A stretch of 18,053 nt of DNA from CAZUVM01 sp964623885 (GTDB lineage: Bacteria; Verrucomicrobiota; Verrucomicrobiia; Limisphaerales; UBA8199). Positions 1-7,006 of this stretch are shown here, one piece after another. Each line of letters opens with the position of its first letter. Position 1 is the stretch's first letter. Both the position numbers and the translations under genes were made by a program. The notes below the pieces were generated by a model. It did not search any database and was not told where the DNA came from. It saw nothing but the letters and a program-made list of their open reading frames with translations. The stretch covers positions 1-18,053 of the forward strand of contig CAZUVM010000067.1 of assembly GCA_964623885.1 (NCBI GenBank), read 5' to 3'.

Positions 1-1
1 A

Positions 2-319
2 TGGCAGGATGCTAACCCCGAACATCCGCATGAAATCATTGTTGAATTGACACCAGCGTCCAAAATCAAAGGCTTCACTTACCTCCCGCGTCAGGACGAC
101 ATCGAGAACGGCACGATCAAGGACTACGAGTTCTATGTAAGCCAGGACGGAAAAGACTTCGGGCAACCGGTGAAGAAGGGGACTTTCGAGACCGGCAAAG
201 ACAAAAGGACCGTTACTTTTGAGCCCAGGCAATGCCGTTTCTTCAAACTGAAGGCACTCTCGGAGATCAATGACCAGCCTTGGACCTCTGCAGCGGAGAT
301 CGACGTTATCGCAGATTAA
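2..319 (+). CDS. Discoidin (F5/8 type C) domain protein, C-terminal fragment
   Basis: The reading frame is already open at base 2 and runs to TAA at 317-319, so this is the last 105 residues of a gene that begins outside the window. The sequence alternates short beta strands in the pattern of an F5/8 type C (discoidin) domain: a strand with 'IKGFTYLPRQD', then 'YEFYVSQDGKDFG', then 'KRTVTFEP', then 'CRFFKLKALSEIN' and a final 'SAAEIDVIAD'. In this family the domain binds carbohydrate and is usually the C-terminal accessory module of exported glycoside hydrolases or other PVC-group surface proteins. The catalytic or partner domain is not visible, so the protein's main activity cannot be named. 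The gene is followed within ten bases by a strong hairpin. An internal ATG at 47 is in frame but is unlikely to be the true start, because it would cut into the domain. Confidence 0.8.
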   Translation, partial: WQDANPEHPHEIIVELTPASKIKGFTYLPRQDDIENGTIKDYEFYVSQDGKDFGQPVKKGTFETGKDKRTVTFEPRQCRFFKLKALSEINDQPWTSAAEIDVIAD

Positions 320-328
320 CCTCCCTCT

Positions 329-356
329 GGAGTGTGCCCGTCGACGGGCACATTCC
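329..356 (+). terminator. Strong hairpin after the discoidin gene
   Basis: Bases 333-352 are a perfect 20-bp palindrome centred on TCGA. The stem extends to 14 pairs (329-356) if one G-U wobble is allowed. It begins 10 bases after the stop at 319 and about 90 bases before the next start. There is no T-run after it, so it is not a canonical intrinsic terminator. A transcription end or a 3'-end protecting structure is the simplest reading; a protein-binding palindrome is the alternative. It overlaps a GTG at 332 that would extend the next gene, which argues against that extension. Confidence 0.5.
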
Positions 357-448
357 ATCAGGGCAACGGCGCGCATTTCGGACAATCTGGTATTCTTTCC
401 TCCGTAAAAACCTTTGCCTCTCAATGCTTCTCGTCGAAACTCCCGTTG

Positions 449-1531
449 ATGCAAATCCCACCGAAGTTCACGGGCTCACTGTTATCCGTCGTGACCGCCA
501 GCACGCTTCATGTCGGCTGCGTTCTCTTGTCGAACATGGCCTTTGCGTCCTCGTTACCGGCTCCCATGTCTGTGCCCCATCCCGGGGCGACCAACGATGC
601 TCCTTATGCTCCTCAGCCGATCCTGCCTGGCGGCGTAGTTCTGCCGCTCTATCCGGCCGATTCACCTTTCCTGAATCATCAACGGGTCCGCGAAGCCGAG
701 CAATATAACCTTAGCCAAGCTGCGCCGGGCCGGATCAACAGCATCGTCAATATCCACAACCCATCCATCGAAGTGCACACCGTGGAGAGCGGCATCAATA
801 CCGGTGCGGCGGTGATCCTGGCGGCCGGCGGGGGACATAACTTTCTAAACGTTGGCTCCGAGAGCGCCGATTTCGTGCCGTTCCTCTACAACTATGGGGT
901 TAACACGGTGATTCTTCGGTACCGTCTGCGGCGCGACGGCTATAACGTCCAAACCGACGCGGTCCATGACGCGTTCGAGGCCATTCGCCTCGTGCGTGCC
1001 CACGCGCAGGAGTGGAAACTCGATCCTAATAAGATCGGCATCATAGGGTTCTCGGCCGGGGCGGAATTGGCTTCGCCAGTGGCCCTTTTCTTCGAGGAGT
1101 TCGATAAAACGAATAACCCATCAAGCATTTCGTCCCGGCCCGATTTCGTCGGCTTGATTTATCCAGGCCCAACTCCCTTTGCCCACCAGAGCCATCCGTC
1201 CATTCCGCGCAACGCGCCCCCGTCGTTCATCATTTGTGCCGGTTCCGGCGACCGTGTCCACGCTATCTGGGCGGATGAGTACTTCGCGGCAATGTTGAAC
1301 GCTGGCCTACCCAATATTGAGATGCATATCTACGGCAACGGCCGGCATCCGGGCGACCCGTTACCGGATGGCTCGCGGATGAGCGGCGGCCTGACCGATC
1401 GCAATAATATTCCCTTTGGCACGTGGCAAAACCGATTCGTTGACTGGTTCCGCGATCTTGGTTTTCTGCAAAAGCCGGGAATTGAAACCCGGGCAGCAAA
1501 AGATTCGACCGCATTTGCCAACAAACAGTGA
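449..1531 (+). CDS. Secreted alpha/beta hydrolase (xylanase/acetyl-esterase-like)
   Basis: A 360-residue alpha/beta-hydrolase fold enzyme, probably an exported carboxylesterase acting on acylated sugars or polysaccharide. I placed the start at ATG 449 because it gives a signal peptide: a basic N-terminus, a hydrophobic stretch and a likely cleavage after 'MAFA'. The frame is open back to a GTG at 332, but that start sits inside a hairpin and would leave a long non-signal extension. Visible catalytic elements, numbered from 449, are an oxyanion-type glycine loop ('AAGGGH'), the nucleophile Ser202 in GFSAG, Asp268 in 'GSGDRVH' and His300 in 'GNGRHPGD'. The stretch 'YRLRRDGY...DAFEAIRLVRAHAQEW' is characteristic of the class often annotated as endo-xylanase-like or BD-FAE-like esterase. 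After the nucleophile the family's usual 'GGHLA' is 'GAELA'. The substrate cannot be told from sequence. Neighbours read in the same direction, with 70 bp to the next gene. Confidence 0.85.
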   Translation: MQIPPKFTGSLLSVVTASTLHVGCVLLSNMAFASSLPAPMSVPHPGATNDAPYAPQPILPGGVVLPLYPADSPFLNHQRVREAEQYNLSQAAPGRINSIVNIHNPSIEVHTVESGINTGAAVILAAGGGHNFLNVGSESADFVPFLYNYGVNTVILRYRLRRDGYNVQTDAVHDAFEAIRLVRAHAQEWKLDPNKIGIIGFSAGAELASPVALFFEEFDKTNNPSSISSRPDFVGLIYPGPTPFAHQSHPSIPRNAPPSFIICAGSGDRVHAIWADEYFAAMLNAGLPNIEMHIYGNGRHPGDPLPDGSRMSGGLTDRNNIPFGTWQNRFVDWFRDLGFLQKPGIETRAAKDSTAFANKQ

Positions 1532-1601
1532 GCGGTCGAGCCGCTGCGGAAATGGAGTTGTCCCTGGTTGCCTGCAATGACAGACTCGGACAGGTCGTGT
1601 C

Positions 1602-2708
1602 GTGACCATGTTCATGCGCCCATCCACCGATGTCGCGGAGGCACAGAGCTCCGCTCCTGAGCTGCTCGAAAAGTTGGTGCATCAGGCCGAAAAAGCCGGC
1701 GCCAGCGATTTGCATCTGCAATTGGGCCGCGAGTCCGCCACGGTATCCTTCAGGCTGGACGGGGTAATGACTCCTGAAACTACATTGCCGGCGGCGATTG
1801 CCGAGCGCGTCGCCGGCCGCATCAAGTTCCTCGCCCGGCTAAAGACTTACCAGGAATCGCTGCCTCAGGACGGGCGCATTGAAAAGGCGGCTCTGCAAGC
1901 TCGCAGCGATATCCGCGTTTCCACTTACCCCACGGTCACGGGTGAGAAACTGGTCTTGCGGTTATTTGATGCCGCAGAAATCCGAACACTTGCGCAACTC
2001 GAGTTTCCTCAGGAAGCCCGCTCGGAGTTGGAAACATTTCTGCGCCAAACCTCAGGAATGTTGCTGTTAACCGGTCCGGCCGGCAGCGGAAAAACTACGA
2101 CTATCTACGCCTGCCTGCGCGCCCTGGCTGAAGCCGGCGGCCGACACATCATCACCGTCGAAGATCCCGCCGAGCAACTTGTGCCCGGCGTGATGCAGAC
2201 CGAGGTCAATGAGGCGCGCGGCCTCGACTTTGCCAAGGCCGCGCGGCACTTGCTCCGGCAGGACCCACAGGTGCTGGTCATCGGTGAAATTCGCGATGAG
2301 GAGACGGCCAATATTGCGGTTCGCGCGGCGTTGACCGGGCACCTCGTCATTTCAACGCTGCACGCCGGTTCGTGTAAGGGTGTTTGCGAGCGCCTTATGG
2401 TCTTGTGTGAGGACTTTTCAGCGGTCACCGCCTCGCTCGAGCTGGTTTTGAACCAGCGCTTGCTCCGGCGGCAGTGTTCTGCCTGTGCCGGCAAGGGTTG
2501 TGCGGCTTGCCTAAGCACAGGTTATCGGGGCCGGGTGCCTTTAGTCGAATTGCTCCGTTTCACGGACGAGTTGCGGCGGCGGTTCGCCGCCCGCGATTTG
2601 GACGGTTTGAGTGCTCGACCCGCGCTCCTCGAGCGCGCCCGGGAACTGATCCGCTCGGGTCTGACTAATGAAGCCGAGGTTGCCCGAGTGCTCGGACCGC
2701 CCAACTGA
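1602..2708 (+). CDS. GspE/PulE-class secretion or pilus ATPase, short form
   Basis: A cytoplasmic hexameric-type ATPase of the type II secretion/type IV pilus superfamily, 368 residues. It has a PAS-like N-terminal segment beginning 'ASDLHLQ', a Walker A motif GPAGSGKTT (residues 158-166, Lys164), an Asp-box region 'ITVEDPAEQ', a Walker B segment 'VLVIGEIRDEE' (from residue 224) and a His box 'TGHLVISTLHA'. Four cysteines at 292, 295, 300 and 303 form a CxxC-x4-CxxC cluster, the zinc-binding loop of GspE/PilB-type enzymes; PilT retraction ATPases lack it. The protein lacks the extra N-terminal domain of full-length GspE/PilB, which usually exceeds 500 residues. The start is GTG 1602; ATG codons at 1608 and 1614 are plausible alternatives. 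No pilin, secretin or inner-membrane platform gene is in view, so whether it drives secretion, pilus assembly or DNA uptake is unknown. Confidence 0.9.
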   Translation: MTMFMRPSTDVAEAQSSAPELLEKLVHQAEKAGASDLHLQLGRESATVSFRLDGVMTPETTLPAAIAERVAGRIKFLARLKTYQESLPQDGRIEKAALQARSDIRVSTYPTVTGEKLVLRLFDAAEIRTLAQLEFPQEARSELETFLRQTSGMLLLTGPAGSGKTTTIYACLRALAEAGGRHIITVEDPAEQLVPGVMQTEVNEARGLDFAKAARHLLRQDPQVLVIGEIRDEETANIAVRAALTGHLVISTLHAGSCKGVCERLMVLCEDFSAVTASLELVLNQRLLRRQCSACAGKGCAACLSTGYRGRVPLVELLRFTDELRRRFAARDLDGLSARPALLERARELIRSGLTNEAEVARVLGPPN

Positions 2709-2840
2709 ACGCTCTCTGTTCGCACCTATGCGTTTGGGAGGAACGACGATTGGATTTGACTTCCCAAGACGAAGTGCCGGCCTACACTCTCCGCAATGTG
2801 ACGGCTGCTCAAAGTAACAAGCCGTTCTGGCCTGAACGAC

Positions 2841-2845
2841 GGAGG
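2841..2845 (+). promoter_or_regulatory. Ribosome binding site for the DUF4139 gene
   Basis: GGAGG lies five bases before ATG 2851. It is one of the few clear Shine-Dalgarno sequences in the window and fixes the start of the downstream gene. Confidence 0.75.
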
Positions 2846-2850
2846 TTCTT

Positions 2851-4680
2851 ATGCGTTTATCTTGGAAAATGCTCGGACTGGGTTTCATCGTTGCCGGCGT
2901 GCTGCGCGCGGAGACGGCGCCTGCTGTCACCGAGGAAGCTATCGCGCTCAAATCAAAAATCTCCGAGGTCACGGTTTATGCCGACCGCGCCCGGGTTACT
3001 CGCCTGTCCAGTGCGACCCTCCGTGCCGGGGTTGTGCGGTTCGCATTTCCCAAATTGCCGGGCTGGCTTGATGAAGGTTCCGTGCGCGTGAGTCTTAATC
3101 CCGCAGCGGCAGGCGAAGTCCTCGACGTGCAGGTGGATAAGACCTTTCTCGCGCGGCCCGAAGACGCCGACGTGCGCAAGGCCGAGGCTGCGGTAACAGA
3201 GATTACCGACCAAGTCGCCGCGCTTGATGACGAAGCGGCTGCGCTTGAAGCGCAAGTGCGGCAAACCGATGCGATTCGGGTGTTCTCCCTCGAGAAGCTC
3301 CCCAAAGACACCGCGATCCGCGAAGTCAAGGTCGAGGAGTACGGCAGCGTGGTGAAGTTCATCGGGAATGCCATGGTTGAGCTGTCGCGCGCCAAACGGG
3401 AGCTCGAGAAGAAGAAACGCGAGCTGCAACCCGAGCTGGCGGTGCGGCAGCAGCAATTGGCCGAATTGCGCCAGCGCGCCCAATTGGAACAGCGCACGGT
3501 TTTGGTCACAATCAATAGCGCTCGGGATAGCGAAGCCGGCGTAGCGCTTACGTATCTGCTGCCGGGCACGACCTGGGAACCGGCGCACGAATTGCGCGCA
3601 GCACAGGACGGGGCCTCCGTAAGCATCGCCTCTTATGCCCTGGTCACGCAGACGACGGGTGAAGATTGGGATGGGGCGACGCTGACATTTTCCACGCAAC
3701 GGCCCAACGCCACGGCACGCATACCTGAGCTCGAGGCGTTGCTGGTCGGAGGCGGTCGTTCTTTGGCGAGAGCCATGACCACCGAAGGGGACTCGTTCAG
3801 GGCTGCCGAAGCGAACTTTGAGGCGCAAAACGGCCTTTGGAATCGTTACGGCAATGCCGGCCGGCTGGATGTGCTGCGCGGCTGGAGCGATTCGGTGCAA
3901 GCGCAGAAACTGCGTCAGGCCCGGGCCGCCGAGGTGTTCCAAAAGGTCCAGCAACGCGGTACGACCGCCCAGTTCCCGGCGTTAGCGGCCCAGACCGTAC
4001 GTAGCGACGGCCGCATGGTCCGAGTTCCCGTGGGCACAGCACGGTTTTCCGCCACACCGCACATCGTGGCCGCTCCCGAGGTTTCGCTGAACGCCGTTCG
4101 GACGGCAGAACTAGTCAATACGTGTGGACAGCCTTTGTTGCCAGGTAAAGTGCAGTTGTTTGCTGAAGGCGCGTTTATCGGCACCACCGAGACTGACTTT
4201 GTCGCTCCCGGTGAGAGCTTTTCCTTGTTCCTCGGCGTCACCGACCGGCTGAAGCTGTCGCGCACGGTCGACCAGAAACGCAGCTCACTGTCCTGGACGG
4301 GCAAACGGAAGCGGATGTTAGCCTCCTTTTTGGTCACCACGGAGAACCTCTCGGATAAGCCGCTTGCTTTTCAATTGGCCGACCGCATCCCGGTCTCTGA
4401 GACGGATGAAATTCGGGTTCGCGACGTGAAACTCCAGCCGGAGCTCAAGCCGGACGTGAAAGGGCTTGTGAAATGGGATGTGACACTTCCTGGTAAAGAG
4501 AAAAAGGAGTTCCGGATTGAGTACACGTTGGATTATCCGGCGGAGTTGCCCGTCGCCGCAGCGCTAAGCTCGGCGCCGGCGTCCAAAGGAACTCCTGCCG
4601 CTCCCACGGCAGCTGAAGTGCCGGTGAGCGAAGGACTTTACCAGCAAATCGGCGACCTGGAAAAGATATTGAAGAAGTAG
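2851..4680 (+). CDS. Secreted DUF4140/DUF4139 protein (MuiA family)
   Basis: A 609-residue exported protein of the 'mucoidy inhibitor MuiA' family (TIGR02231-like); the biochemical role of this family is not established. Residues 1-20 form a signal peptide with likely cleavage after 'VLRA'. A DUF4140-type domain follows at about residues 36-100 ('ISEVTVYADRARVTR', then 'LPGWLDEGSVRV'). Two charged heptad-like stretches at about 105-145 and 175-220 look like an antiparallel coiled coil ('AKRELEKKKRELQPEL'). The rest is the DUF4139 beta-rich domain, ending with the family's hallmark 'VKGLVKWDVTLPGKEKKEF' region near residues 535-555. An Ala/Pro-rich linker and a short charged tail close the protein. 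The start is supported by GGAGG five bases upstream. The next gene begins 51 bp downstream on the same strand, so the two may be cotranscribed. I am sure of the family but not of the function. Confidence 0.9.
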   Translation: MRLSWKMLGLGFIVAGVLRAETAPAVTEEAIALKSKISEVTVYADRARVTRLSSATLRAGVVRFAFPKLPGWLDEGSVRVSLNPAAAGEVLDVQVDKTFLARPEDADVRKAEAAVTEITDQVAALDDEAAALEAQVRQTDAIRVFSLEKLPKDTAIREVKVEEYGSVVKFIGNAMVELSRAKRELEKKKRELQPELAVRQQQLAELRQRAQLEQRTVLVTINSARDSEAGVALTYLLPGTTWEPAHELRAAQDGASVSIASYALVTQTTGEDWDGATLTFSTQRPNATARIPELEALLVGGGRSLARAMTTEGDSFRAAEANFEAQNGLWNRYGNAGRLDVLRGWSDSVQAQKLRQARAAEVFQKVQQRGTTAQFPALAAQTVRSDGRMVRVPVGTARFSATPHIVAAPEVSLNAVRTAELVNTCGQPLLPGKVQLFAEGAFIGTTETDFVAPGESFSLFLGVTDRLKLSRTVDQKRSSLSWTGKRKRMLASFLVTTENLSDKPLAFQLADRIPVSETDEIRVRDVKLQPELKPDVKGLVKWDVTLPGKEKKEFRIEYTLDYPAELPVAAALSSAPASKGTPAAPTAAEVPVSEGLYQQIGDLEKILKK

Positions 4681-4731
4681 CCGGGAGAATCCGCCGGCCG
4701 TGCGCATTTCCGGAACGCCGACCGGATTTCG

Positions 4732-6969
4732 ATGTCTAAATTCGTTATGAACACCAAAGGGTTGCTTGCATTCGGGCTTTTGGGCACCGCAGTATTTGTG
4801 GCTGGTTTTTGGGCGGGATGGCGTTACCACGGCGCTTCCAGTCGTGCCATTCTTTCGAGCGACTCAGGGCGCTCCAATACCCCGTCTGAGCGTGCGGTCA
4901 GCCAAGGCGCAGCCGACAATTCGGAGGCTGGAAACCTGCCAGGCGACCCAGGCCAGAAGCTTTCTCTGACTAACATTCTCGCCAAGGTCCAGAGCATGCG
5001 CCCAAGTGCCGCGCAGTCCGACCGGGAATGGCGCGCAGTGGAGCAGTCACTCGCCCCAGCTGACATCCCCAAAATCTTGGAGGCGTGCAAAAGGAATCCT
5101 TCCCGAGAGGCCCGGCGCGTGCTCGTATATAGACTGCTTTCTTTTTGGGGCGCAACCGATCCGGCTTCGGCGCTCACCTATGTCAATGCGTCGGTTGAGA
5201 AACCGGAGCATGACCAGGCTGTCCTCGGCATGTTAAACGGCTGGATAGAAAAGGACCTGCAGGCTGCTGTGGCTTGGGTGCAGAAGCTGCCACCGGGCGC
5301 GCTTCGGAGTCAGGCGCTTAACGATGTCCTCCAGTCCCTGTCTCAGGCCAATCCGCAGGCTGCGTTTGACCTGGTCAAAGCCGAAAAACGGGAGGAAATG
5401 TGGCGAAATGTTTTTGAGTCGGTGGCTGAGAACGATCCTTCGGCAGCGGTAGCGAAACTCACCGAACTGCCGAGCAGACAACAACGGTCTGAGGCGCTGC
5501 AGACAATCGCCACAGTCTGGGGACGCAACGACCCGCAGGCAGCGCTGGCATGGGCGCAGACCTTGCCGAACGGCAATGACAAAGGCAATGTACTCGCATC
5601 GCTCTTTTCAGGTTGGGCGGAAACGGAGCCGGCGACTGCGGCCACCTGTGCCAGCAAACTGCCGGACAGCCGCGGCAAGCGTGATGCCCTCTCGAGAATT
5701 GCGGCTCAGTGGGCGGGTGCCGACCCGCAAGCTGCGCTGGTTTTCGTTCAGCAATTGCCTTCCGGGTCCTCGCGCGACGACGTTATGGCGACTGTCCTTT
5801 CTCAATGGGCTCACGAAGACCCGGATGCGGCACTCGAGTATGCACAAAAACTGGCTTCAGGTGCACAACGCAACCGTGCTCTGGAATCTGTGCTTCAGAA
5901 CTTACCGGCGGAAGATCCTGAGCGGATGACTAAAATACTTGCCAATTTGCCGACGGGTCCACAGCGGGCGCAATTAATCTTTCAAATGCTTGACGGGCAG
6001 TTTCGAATGGACCCAACCGCAGCCGCCGATTGGGTCAAGAGCTTGCCTGAAGGATTTCCGAAACAGGAGGCTCTCCAACGCGTTGCGACTCAGTTGGCCG
6101 ATTCCGACCCCAAGGCGGCGCTGGCATTGGTGGGGGAGATGCCGGTTGGCCGACAGCGCGTCGAGGCTGTCGCCTCGGTAGCGCAACAATGGGCGCAGGC
6201 CGACTTGCCCGGCGCAGTCGAATGGGCCCGGCAACTGCCGGAAGGCCAGGAGAAACAGCGGGCTTTGACTTCACTGGCTTCACAATGGGCGGAAGACGAT
6301 CCCAGAGCGGCTCTGGCTTTTGCGCAGACGCTTGCGCCAGGCAATCCGCAGAATAATTTCCTGAACGCAGTCGCCGGAGTGCTTGCCGTCACCGACTCCA
6401 AAACCGCTCTGGCAATGGCTGACCAGCTTCCTGAAGGAGCAGGGCGCACAACTTTTCTGGGCAGCGTTGCCACGGTCCTGGCCCGTTCGGAGCCTGCCGA
6501 AGCCGCGCAACTCGTATCCACTTTGCCTGCGGGAGATGCGCAATGTCGAGCAGCTGTGCAAGTAGCCGGCCCGTGGGCCGCCGTTGAACCCAAAGCCGCG
6601 GCCGATTGGGTTTCCAAATTCCTCGACAATGATGCGCGCACTCAAGCCATTGGCGAAGTCCTTGAGCAATGGAGCCGCTCGGATCCGGCTGCGGCGGGGC
6701 AATGGCTCGAATCCTTGCCTGCTGGCGACGCCCGTGATCAGACTGTGGTATCGTATATCGCCCGTGTTTCCTCTGAATCGGTCGCAACCGCTTTGCCGTG
6801 GCTCGAGAAGATCAGCAATACGGACCAACGGAACTCCGCAATTGAAATCGTCGCGCGCGAATGGCTGGAAATCGACCGCAAATCAGCGGAGACCTGGCTC
6901 GCTCAAACGGCGCTGCCGGATGACCGCAAAGCGCAGTTGCTCAAAGAACCGTCGCCGGAATCGCAGTAG
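4732..6969 (+). CDS. Membrane-anchored protein of 32-residue tandem repeats
   Basis: A 745-residue protein with no function I can name. Residues about 10-31 ('LLAFGLLGTAVFVAGFWAGW') form one membrane anchor or uncleaved signal, which would put the rest outside the cytoplasmic membrane. Residues 32-138 form a low-complexity Ser/Gly/Ala linker and a short helical segment. From Trp139 to residue 742 the chain is 19 consecutive units, 18 of them exactly 32 residues and one (unit 3, 'LSQANPQAAF') of 28. Each unit resembles W-A-x-x-D-P-x-A-A-x-x-W-A-x-x-L-P-x-G followed by x-x-R-x-x-A-L-x-x-V and a final Q, that is, two short helices joined by a Pro-Gly turn. This should fold as an alpha solenoid, a class usually serving protein binding. 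The period differs from TPR (34), Sel1 (36) and HEAT (37 or more). The start at 4732 has no clear ribosome site; ATG 4747 is also possible. It is convergent with a response regulator. Confidence 0.9.
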   Translation: MSKFVMNTKGLLAFGLLGTAVFVAGFWAGWRYHGASSRAILSSDSGRSNTPSERAVSQGAADNSEAGNLPGDPGQKLSLTNILAKVQSMRPSAAQSDREWRAVEQSLAPADIPKILEACKRNPSREARRVLVYRLLSFWGATDPASALTYVNASVEKPEHDQAVLGMLNGWIEKDLQAAVAWVQKLPPGALRSQALNDVLQSLSQANPQAAFDLVKAEKREEMWRNVFESVAENDPSAAVAKLTELPSRQQRSEALQTIATVWGRNDPQAALAWAQTLPNGNDKGNVLASLFSGWAETEPATAATCASKLPDSRGKRDALSRIAAQWAGADPQAALVFVQQLPSGSSRDDVMATVLSQWAHEDPDAALEYAQKLASGAQRNRALESVLQNLPAEDPERMTKILANLPTGPQRAQLIFQMLDGQFRMDPTAAADWVKSLPEGFPKQEALQRVATQLADSDPKAALALVGEMPVGRQRVEAVASVAQQWAQADLPGAVEWARQLPEGQEKQRALTSLASQWAEDDPRAALAFAQTLAPGNPQNNFLNAVAGVLAVTDSKTALAMADQLPEGAGRTTFLGSVATVLARSEPAEAAQLVSTLPAGDAQCRAAVQVAGPWAAVEPKAAADWVSKFLDNDARTQAIGEVLEQWSRSDPAAAGQWLESLPAGDARDQTVVSYIARVSSESVATALPWLEKISNTDQRNSAIEIVAREWLEIDRKSAETWLAQTALPDDRKAQLLKEPSPESQ
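5146..6957 (+). repeat. Array of 19 coding repeats, 96-bp period
   Basis: The array codes for residues 139-742 of the host protein. Eighteen units are 32 codons long and unit 3 is 28 codons. The first residue is Trp in about ten units and Leu, Val or Gln in the rest. The 'DP' at positions 5-6, Ala pair at 8-9, 'LP' at 16-17 and Gly at 19 are the best conserved positions. The units have diverged in DNA, so this is an old protein-level duplication and not a recent satellite. Confidence 0.85.
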
Positions 6970-6975
6970 GCGGAC

Positions 6976-6998
6976 CGCGGCTATGTTGACCAGCCGCA
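6976..6998. terminator. Stem-loop between convergent genes
   Basis: GCGGCT at 6977-6982 pairs with AGCCGC at 6992-6997 around a 9-base loop. It lies in the 37-bp gap between the stops of the repeat protein (6969) and the response regulator (7007). It has no T-run on either strand, so its role as a shared terminator is inferred from position. Confidence 0.35.
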
Positions 6999-7006
6999 GA
7001 ATCGCC

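Noticed and set aside
332..448. Upstream GTG extension of the hydrolase gene
   Set aside because: The GTG lies inside a strong hairpin and the extension would bury the signal peptide 39 residues in.
280..708. A 142-codon plus-strand frame overlapping the discoidin end and the hydrolase start
   Set aside because: It overlaps two better-supported frames, has no start support and reads as Ser/Arg-rich noise.
2756..2788. Possible promoter TTGACT...TACACT before the DUF4139 gene
   Set aside because: The spacer is 21 bases, too long for a standard sigma-70 promoter, and no better -10 box was found.
2953..3954. A 333-codon open frame on the minus strand
   Set aside because: It is antisense to the well-supported DUF4139 gene and shows no family features.
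5146..6957. Recent DNA satellite or CRISPR-like array
   Set aside because: The 96-bp period exists at protein level only. The DNA units are strongly diverged, lie within one continuous frame and have no identical repeats with unique spacers.
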